10,449 nucleotides of DNA from Trichothermofontia sp037445115 (lineage in GTDB: Bacteria > Cyanobacteriota > Cyanobacteriia > B231): contig JBBILC010000155.1 in assembly GCA_037445115.1 (NCBI GenBank), forward strand, positions 1 to 10,449, in the 5' to 3' direction. The position numbers and the translations under genes were made by a program. Under the pieces are notes generated by a model. It was not told the origin of the DNA and made no database searches. It saw only the letters and a program-made list of their open reading frames with translations. Positions 6,290-10,449 of the stretch are shown here, one piece after another. Position 1 is the first letter of the stretch, and each line of letters opens with the position of its first letter.

Positions 6290-8263
6290 TTAAGGCTGTT
6301 GCCGCAACGGAATGCGGATCGTAAACGTGGTGCCTACCCCTGGTTGCGATTGGCAGTGGAGGTGGCCCCGATGCCGTTCCACAATGATCTGGTACGAGAT
6401 GGATAGCCCTAGCCCTGTCCCTTTGCCAACGGGTTTGGTGGTGAAGAAGGGGTCAAACAACTGCTGTTGCAGAGCCGCTGGGATGCCAATGCCATTATCG
6501 GCAATGTGAATTGTAATCCAGTCGGGGTCGGTTTGTTCCGTCTGGATGCGCAGGGTTGGGGTCGGGGTGGTCAACCGTTGCCCCGGGAGACGCCCCTCTG
6601 TCCGGTCGGGGGAAACCACCGGTGCCGACTGGGATGCTCCCGACGTGACGGGTTTATCGGCAAAGCGATCGCAACTGGGGGCTTGTGCGGGCGGGGCAAA
6701 GCGCTCGCCGATCGCATCGATCGCGTTACTCAGCAAATTCATAAAGACCTGGTTCAGTTGTCCGGGATAACACTCCACCAGGGGTAAGTCGCCATAGTCT
6801 TTTTCCACCGTAATAGTTTGACGGCCATCGGGCAGGGTCAACTGGTGGCGCAGGATCAGCAGGGTGCTGTCCAGCCCTTGATGAATATCAACAGCCTTGC
6901 AGGCGGCCTGATCGTGGCGGGAGAAGTTGCGCAGGGAGAGGACAATCTGGTGAATGCGATCGGCCCCCAACATCATGGAGTTCAGCAGGGCAGGCAAATC
7001 GGTGACGAGGAAATCCACATCAATGGCCAGTTCCTGGGCCTGAATTTCTAAGGCAGGTTCCGGGTAGTGCTTACGATAGAGGGCGAGAACCTCTAGCAGG
7101 TCGTGTAAGTACTGGCGGGCGTGGGTTAAATTCCCGGAGATAAAGCTGACGGGATTATTAATTTCATGGGCCACACCGGCCACCAACTGCCCCAGACTAG
7201 ACATTTTCTCGGCCTGGATGAGGTGGGCTTGGGTGTTCTTGAGTTGGCGCAGGAGACGACGCAGTTGTTCCGCATGGCGACGCAAGCGCTCTTCCGAGCG
7301 CCGGAGTTTGGCCTCCACTTCCTGGCGCTCCTCGATTTCATGCCGTAGCTGCTGATTCGCGGTCAACAGTTCCGCTGTGCGCTCGGCCACCCGTTGCTCC
7401 AGCAGTTCGTTGGTATGCTGTAACAGCGCTTCATGTTGCTTCCGTTCCGTAATATCACGGGTTACCTTGGTGAATCCCTGGAGGTTACCGTGGCGATCGT
7501 GCAGGGTCGTCAACACGGAATTCACCCAAAAACGCGACCCATCCTTGCGCACCCGTTGGCTTTCGTCCTGGAAATGGCCCATAGCCAGTGCGGTCTGGCG
7601 TTCCTGTTCAAACTTACCGGCGGTGATCGCTTCTGGCGGATATAACCGGATAACGGATTGGCCAATCATTTCGGCCTCTGTGTAACCGTGAATCCGCTCG
7701 GCTCCAATATTCCAACTGACGATGTACCCCGCCCGATCGAGTTGATAGATGGCGTAGTCTTCAATCGTTTCAACGAGATGCTGGAATTGCGCCTCACTCT
7801 CCCAGGTGGGAGTGTGGCCGGAGGGTGGCGGTGACACAACCTGGACCATGACATAGATCCAGGGTTGATCGGCTTGATAGAAGAGTTGCCAAGCTAAAGG
7901 CGGGGACGGACGTAACGGGCAATCGACTCGCCCTTGAAACTGAAGGTGCGGACAATCGGGACCGAGGCGATCGTGAATCGCCCTCGCAACCGCGCGATCG
8001 CCTCCCACCAACCACTCAAACCAGGGCTTTTGTTGCAATGTCGCGATCGTTAGGCCCAGCACCCGCTCCCAACTGGGATTTAAGCAATGGAAGTAGCCAT
8101 TCGGATTAATCACACCGAGTAAATCGGGTGAAATCTCAAAAAAATAGTCCAACGCGGGCTGCCTAGCGAATGGATAAACGTTAGCTGCCGTTCTCCCTAG
8201 AGAGCCGATCGCAGCAATGCCATAGGCTTGATCACCGTCCTGAGGTTGTAAGGGCCGATCCAC
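6290..8263 (-). CDS. soluble PAS-PAS sensor histidine kinase (orphan)
   Basis: A 657-residue hybrid-free sensor histidine kinase with no membrane segment, so cytosolic. It has a PAS domain (about 38-142) and a second, stronger PAS/PAC unit (about 157-275, ending in VTRDITERK). A long charged coiled coil follows (about 275-350), then the H box SSLGQLVAGVAHEINNP with phosphoacceptor His366. The catalytic domain has N box NLLSNAIDAIGE (509-520), G1 DNGIGIP (589-595), F box FDPFFTTK (603-610) and G2 GTGLGL (615-620); all key residues are present. A Pro/Ser-rich insert of about 50 residues (521-570) separates the N box from the next strand and is longer than usual. The start is GTG at 8263 with AGGA seven nt upstream. 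No response regulator is encoded in the window, so its phosphotransfer partner lies elsewhere. It may head the minus-strand cluster, but a 128-bp spacer separates it from the next gene. Confidence 0.92.
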   Translation of the reverse strand: MDRPLQPQDGDQAYGIAAIGSLGRTAANVYPFARQPALDYFFEISPDLLGVINPNGYFHCLNPSWERVLGLTIATLQQKPWFEWLVGGDRAVARAIHDRLGPDCPHLQFQGRVDCPLRPSPPLAWQLFYQADQPWIYVMVQVVSPPPSGHTPTWESEAQFQHLVETIEDYAIYQLDRAGYIVSWNIGAERIHGYTEAEMIGQSVIRLYPPEAITAGKFEQERQTALAMGHFQDESQRVRKDGSRFWVNSVLTTLHDRHGNLQGFTKVTRDITERKQHEALLQHTNELLEQRVAERTAELLTANQQLRHEIEERQEVEAKLRRSEERLRRHAEQLRRLLRQLKNTQAHLIQAEKMSSLGQLVAGVAHEINNPVSFISGNLTHARQYLHDLLEVLALYRKHYPEPALEIQAQELAIDVDFLVTDLPALLNSMMLGADRIHQIVLSLRNFSRHDQAACKAVDIHQGLDSTLLILRHQLTLPDGRQTITVEKDYGDLPLVECYPGQLNQVFMNLLSNAIDAIGERFAPPAQAPSCDRFADKPVTSGASQSAPVVSPDRTEGRLPGQRLTTPTPTLRIQTEQTDPDWITIHIADNGIGIPAALQQQLFDPFFTTKPVGKGTGLGLSISYQIIVERHRGHLHCQSQPGVGTTFTIRIPLRQQP

Positions 8264-8381
8264 TTTTTATTCCTATTTGCTGGGATTTCAAGGCGCTGGC
8301 ATAGGCCAAAAGGGGGATGCACCCACCCAAACGTGACATCCGCAAATTCGCAACAATTCTTAAAAAAAGCGGATTCGCACA

Positions 8382-8393
8382 CAACAATTGTTG
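8382..8393. promoter_or_regulatory. perfect palindrome CAACAATTGTTG with a nearby half-site
   Basis: A perfect 12-bp palindrome lies about 120 bp upstream of the kinase start, and its left part CAACAATT recurs at 8351-8358, 31 bp away (about three helical turns). Both copies follow ATTCGCA-like sequence (8346-8352 and 8373-8379). The arrangement fits a regulator binding site in the kinase leader; the regulator is unknown. Confidence 0.35.
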
Positions 8394-8435
8394 ATAAGTT
8401 ATTTTACTTTAACCTCAGACAATATAAGTTTACGC

Positions 8436-8464
8436 TTCTTAATCTAAAGGTAAATTTTTGTCAA
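8436..8464 (-). promoter_or_regulatory. candidate promoter of the histidine kinase gene
   Basis: On the minus strand a perfect -35 hexamer TTGACA (8464-8459) is followed after 17 bp by TAAGAA (8441-8436), a mediocre -10 box; another AT-rich hexamer TATATT lies further on (8426-8421). The surrounding AT-rich segment separates ispF from the kinase. A start here would give a leader of about 165 nt that includes the CAACAATTGTTG palindrome. Confidence 0.4.
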
Positions 8465-8521
8465 TCGATCGCTCCGTAAATTTGCAGAGATTTCGGATTG
8501 AGCATTGGGTTAACCCCTGGG

Positions 8522-9007
8522 TTAAAAGCGGCGATGCAGGAGGACAACGGCATAGGCAGCAATCCCTTCCTCACGTCCTACGGGTCCCAGGCGTTCGTTG
8601 GTGGTGGCTTTGATGCTGACCTGGTTGCTGGTGAGCCGGAGGCAGGTGGTAAGGCGATCGCGCATGGTGGCTAAATGGGGTTTGAGTTTGGGCCGTTCGG
8701 CGACGATGACGGAATCGACGTTACCGACTTGCCAGCCTTGGTTGAGGATCAGTTCATTGACCTGGGTGAGGAGTTTCAGGCTATCAGCCCCTTGCCACTT
8801 GGGGTCTTCGGGGGGGAAGTAGTGGCCGATGTCGCCGAGGCTGGCGGCTCCGAGCATGGCGTCCATGATGGCATGGGTGAGCACGTCGGCATCGCTGTGG
8901 CCGATTAAACCGAGTTCGTGGTCGATTTTGACGCCACCGAGGATGAGGGGGCGATCGGGGCCAAGGCGGTGGATGTCGTAGCCGTTGCCGACGCGGATGT
9001 TGGCCAT
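8522..9007 (-). CDS. ispF: 2-C-methyl-D-erythritol 2,4-cyclodiphosphate synthase
   Basis: IspF converts 4-diphosphocytidyl-2-C-methyl-D-erythritol 2-phosphate into the cyclic diphosphate MEcPP with release of CMP, the fifth step of the MEP isoprenoid pathway used by cyanobacteria. The 161-residue length is normal. The metal ligands are visible as Asp11 and His13 in GYDIHRL and His45 after the HSDADVLTH motif. The C-terminal signature KATTNERLGPVGREEGIAAYA is intact up to the usual end; the enzyme works as a cytosolic homotrimer. The ATG at 9007 has AAGGA about 11 nt upstream. It lies 131 bp after the M23 peptidase gene on the same strand. The stop codon sits in a short GGTTAA-rich repeat, with TGGGTTAA at 8506-8513 and 8518-8525. 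Confidence 0.97.
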   Translation of the reverse strand: MANIRVGNGYDIHRLGPDRPLILGGVKIDHELGLIGHSDADVLTHAIMDAMLGAASLGDIGHYFPPEDPKWQGADSLKLLTQVNELILNQGWQVGNVDSVIVAERPKLKPHLATMRDRLTTCLRLTSNQVSIKATTNERLGPVGREEGIAAYAVVLLHRRF

Positions 9008-9096
9008 TGTCTGTTGGGTCCTTGGTGAATGCAGGGTTTGGGTTTATTGTCGCTTGTTTTGGCTGGGGGAAGGAACGGCGGGGTAAAGAACGGCAG

Positions 9097-9134
9097 GCAC
9101 CACTAAGACACTAGGGACACGAAGAAACACGAAG
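9097..9134. repeat. short degenerate tandem repeat (GACAC-GAAGA type)
   Basis: The spacer between the M23 gene and ispF contains an imperfect run of CAC-ACTAAGACAC, AGGGACAC, GAAGAAACAC and GAAG units of about 9-10 bp. It reads as a GACACGAAGA-type repeat. It is non-coding and lies directly after the peptidase stop codon. Similar GACACGAAG-type strings are familiar in intergenic DNA of many bacteria; the function is unknown. Confidence 0.4.
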
Positions 9135-9138
9135 GGGG

Positions 9139-10371
9139 TTAGAGGTAGGTCATGGGGTCAACGGGGTCACCGTTTTCGCGGACTTCAAAGTGGAGGTGGG
9201 GGCCGGTGGAGAGGCCAGTGGAGCCGATCGCGGCGATCGCTTGGCCCGCAACGACGGTTTGGCCTTCGGTGACGTAGAGTTCGCTACAGTGGCCGTAGAG
9301 GGTGGTGATGCCGCCCCCATGGTCGATGACGACGGCATTGCCATACCCGCCATACCAGTCGGACACAATAACAGTCCCAGGGGCAGCGGCCAGGATCGGG
9401 GTGCCGGTATCCGCGCCAAAATCTGTTCCTGAATGAAAGCGTTCGGTACCCAAAATGGGATGGACGCGCCAGCCGAAGTTGCTGGTGATGGGGGCATTGA
9501 CGGGGTAGATCATGCGGCCTCGCCCACGCCGTCCCTGGATGATCCGCAGTTGGGGGCCAGGGGTGGCCCCGCCACGGGTCCGAATCAGTTGGGCAAGGCT
9601 GACGGAATCACGGGCGATCTGGGCTTCGGCAGCGAGGAGGGCTTGGCGATCGGTCTGTAATCGCTGCATCAATGCGGTTTGGGCGGCCCGTTGGGCGGTA
9701 AATTGCGATCGCTGGGCCAAAATCTGTTGCTGGATCAGGGCGATCGCGTTCTTTTGTTGAGCCACAATCAACCGTTGTTGGTTAAGCTTGTCGGCTTCGG
9801 TTTGCAGGGCCAGCAGTTGTTCGCGATCGTGGTTGAACAATTGCTTTAGCTGGTGGCGACGGGCGAGGAAGTCGGTCAGGTTATCGCTTTTGAGCAGGAC
9901 GGCTAAGCCTTGAACGCCTTGTTGTCGCTGGAGAAATCGAAGGCGGGCGATCGTGGCGGACTGTTGCTGCTGGTAGCTGGCTTGCGCTTGCATGAGGTCC
10001 GCTTGCAACAACTTCAGATTTTTCTCGGCCAGTTGGAGTTGATATTCGCTGTCCTGGAGTTGACCGTCGGTCGTTTTCAGGTTGTAGTCCAACCCCACGA
10101 CGTTGCGCTGCACCAGGGATTCGATTTGCTCCAGTTGCTGCCGTCGTTGGTGCAAGCCACTGCGATACTGCTCCACCTGTTGCTGGTAGCGTTGCAGGTC
10201 ATCCATCGAGAGGGGTTGCTTCTGGGCAACTTCTCCTGGGGGATGCTGGGCGATTCTCCCAGGAAGACGCTGCGCGATCGCGGGCACTGGCCAGAGCCAC
10301 AAGGCACCCCCCGGTAGGCACAAGCTCAACAGCAGGAGGCCCCCCAATAGCGAGCGGGTGAGGATAGCCAA
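9139..10371 (-). CDS. secreted M23/LytM-domain peptidase with coiled coil (EnvC-like)
   Basis: At least 410 residues: a hydrophobic signal segment (about 7-33, cleavage likely after AIA), a Gln-rich coiled coil (about 55-265) and a C-terminal LytM domain (about 287-410). The M23 metallopeptidase residues are all present: His313 and Asp317 in RFHSGTDFGA, His361 in YGH, and His392/His394 in HLHFEV. Unlike E. coli EnvC, whose LytM domain is degenerate, this one should be able to bind zinc and cut peptidoglycan cross-links itself. The architecture suggests a periplasmic role in cell separation or wall remodelling. The chosen start is a TTG at 10371 without a Shine-Dalgarno sequence. The frame stays open upstream to the window edge at 10449 with no other start codon, so the true N-terminus may lie outside and the gene may be partial. 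Confidence 0.88.
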   Translation of the reverse strand: MAILTRSLLGGLLLLSLCLPGGALWLWPVPAIAQRLPGRIAQHPPGEVAQKQPLSMDDLQRYQQQVEQYRSGLHQRRQQLEQIESLVQRNVVGLDYNLKTTDGQLQDSEYQLQLAEKNLKLLQADLMQAQASYQQQQSATIARLRFLQRQQGVQGLAVLLKSDNLTDFLARRHQLKQLFNHDREQLLALQTEADKLNQQRLIVAQQKNAIALIQQQILAQRSQFTAQRAAQTALMQRLQTDRQALLAAEAQIARDSVSLAQLIRTRGGATPGPQLRIIQGRRGRGRMIYPVNAPITSNFGWRVHPILGTERFHSGTDFGADTGTPILAAAPGTVIVSDWYGGYGNAVVIDHGGGITTLYGHCSELYVTEGQTVVAGQAIAAIGSTGLSTGPHLHFEVRENGDPVDPMTYL

Positions 10372-10449
10372 CCGGCGCGGACGGGGAGTGGGTTGGGGGC
10401 TTAGAAATCGGGTAACAGCGTCAGCAAGCCAAAGGCGAAAATAACGACG

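Noticed and set aside
8507..8516. GGGTTAACCC palindrome after ispF as a terminator
   Set aside because: A 10-bp palindrome with no loop cannot form a stable hairpin and no U-tract follows; it is better described as part of a TGGGTTAA direct repeat at the stop codon.
9910..10317. 135-codon plus-strand open frame
   Set aside because: It lies entirely opposite the coiled-coil region of the M23 peptidase; its Leu-rich product is the antisense of Gln/Leu-rich codons and it has no plausible start signal.

Overview
The window is cyanobacterial. The octamer GCGATCGC (HIP1, hugely over-represented in many cyanobacterial genomes) occurs about a dozen times in 10.4 kb, where chance predicts far fewer than one. 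The gene content agrees: an NfeD/SPFH pair, an MEP-pathway IspF, a PAS histidine kinase of cyanobacterial style, and a coiled-coil LytM peptidase. GC content is moderate and the longer spacers are AT-rich. I cannot name the genus from this sequence.

Layout. Positions 1-440 hold no gene that I can support. They contain a candidate promoter with a 20-bp imperfect palindrome just upstream of its -10 box. Positions 441-1975 (+) carry a two-gene operon, an NfeD-like membrane protein and a QmcA/paraslipin-type SPFH protein, 11 bp apart. A hairpin follows, and then, on the minus strand, an initiator tRNA-fMet with its own promoter.

Positions 2295-8263 (-) carry five same-strand genes. In transcription order they are a soluble orphan PAS-PAS histidine kinase, a single-domain cyclic-nucleotide-binding protein without a DNA-binding domain, a STAND/AAA-like P-loop ATPase, a second such ATPase ending in a TPR, and an 86-residue protein whose start codon overlaps the preceding stop codon (ATGA). 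The last four are closely spaced (62 bp, 98 bp and a 4-bp overlap). The kinase lies 128 bp upstream across a spacer that may contain a weak terminator and a weak promoter. The two ATPases share an N-terminal NP(F/Y)..G.P signature, Walker A and B, a GHP motif and a winged-helix-like region. They look like diverged relatives working in one pathway. This cluster is the least ordinary part of the window; its function is not evident from sequence.

Positions 8522-10449 (-) are housekeeping: ispF, then (upstream on the same strand) a secreted M23/LytM cell-wall peptidase whose N-terminus may extend beyond the window. The spacer between kinase and ispF is AT-rich and holds a consensus -35 element and a perfect CAACAATTGTTG palindrome. 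I see no transposase, integrase, CRISPR array or rRNA.
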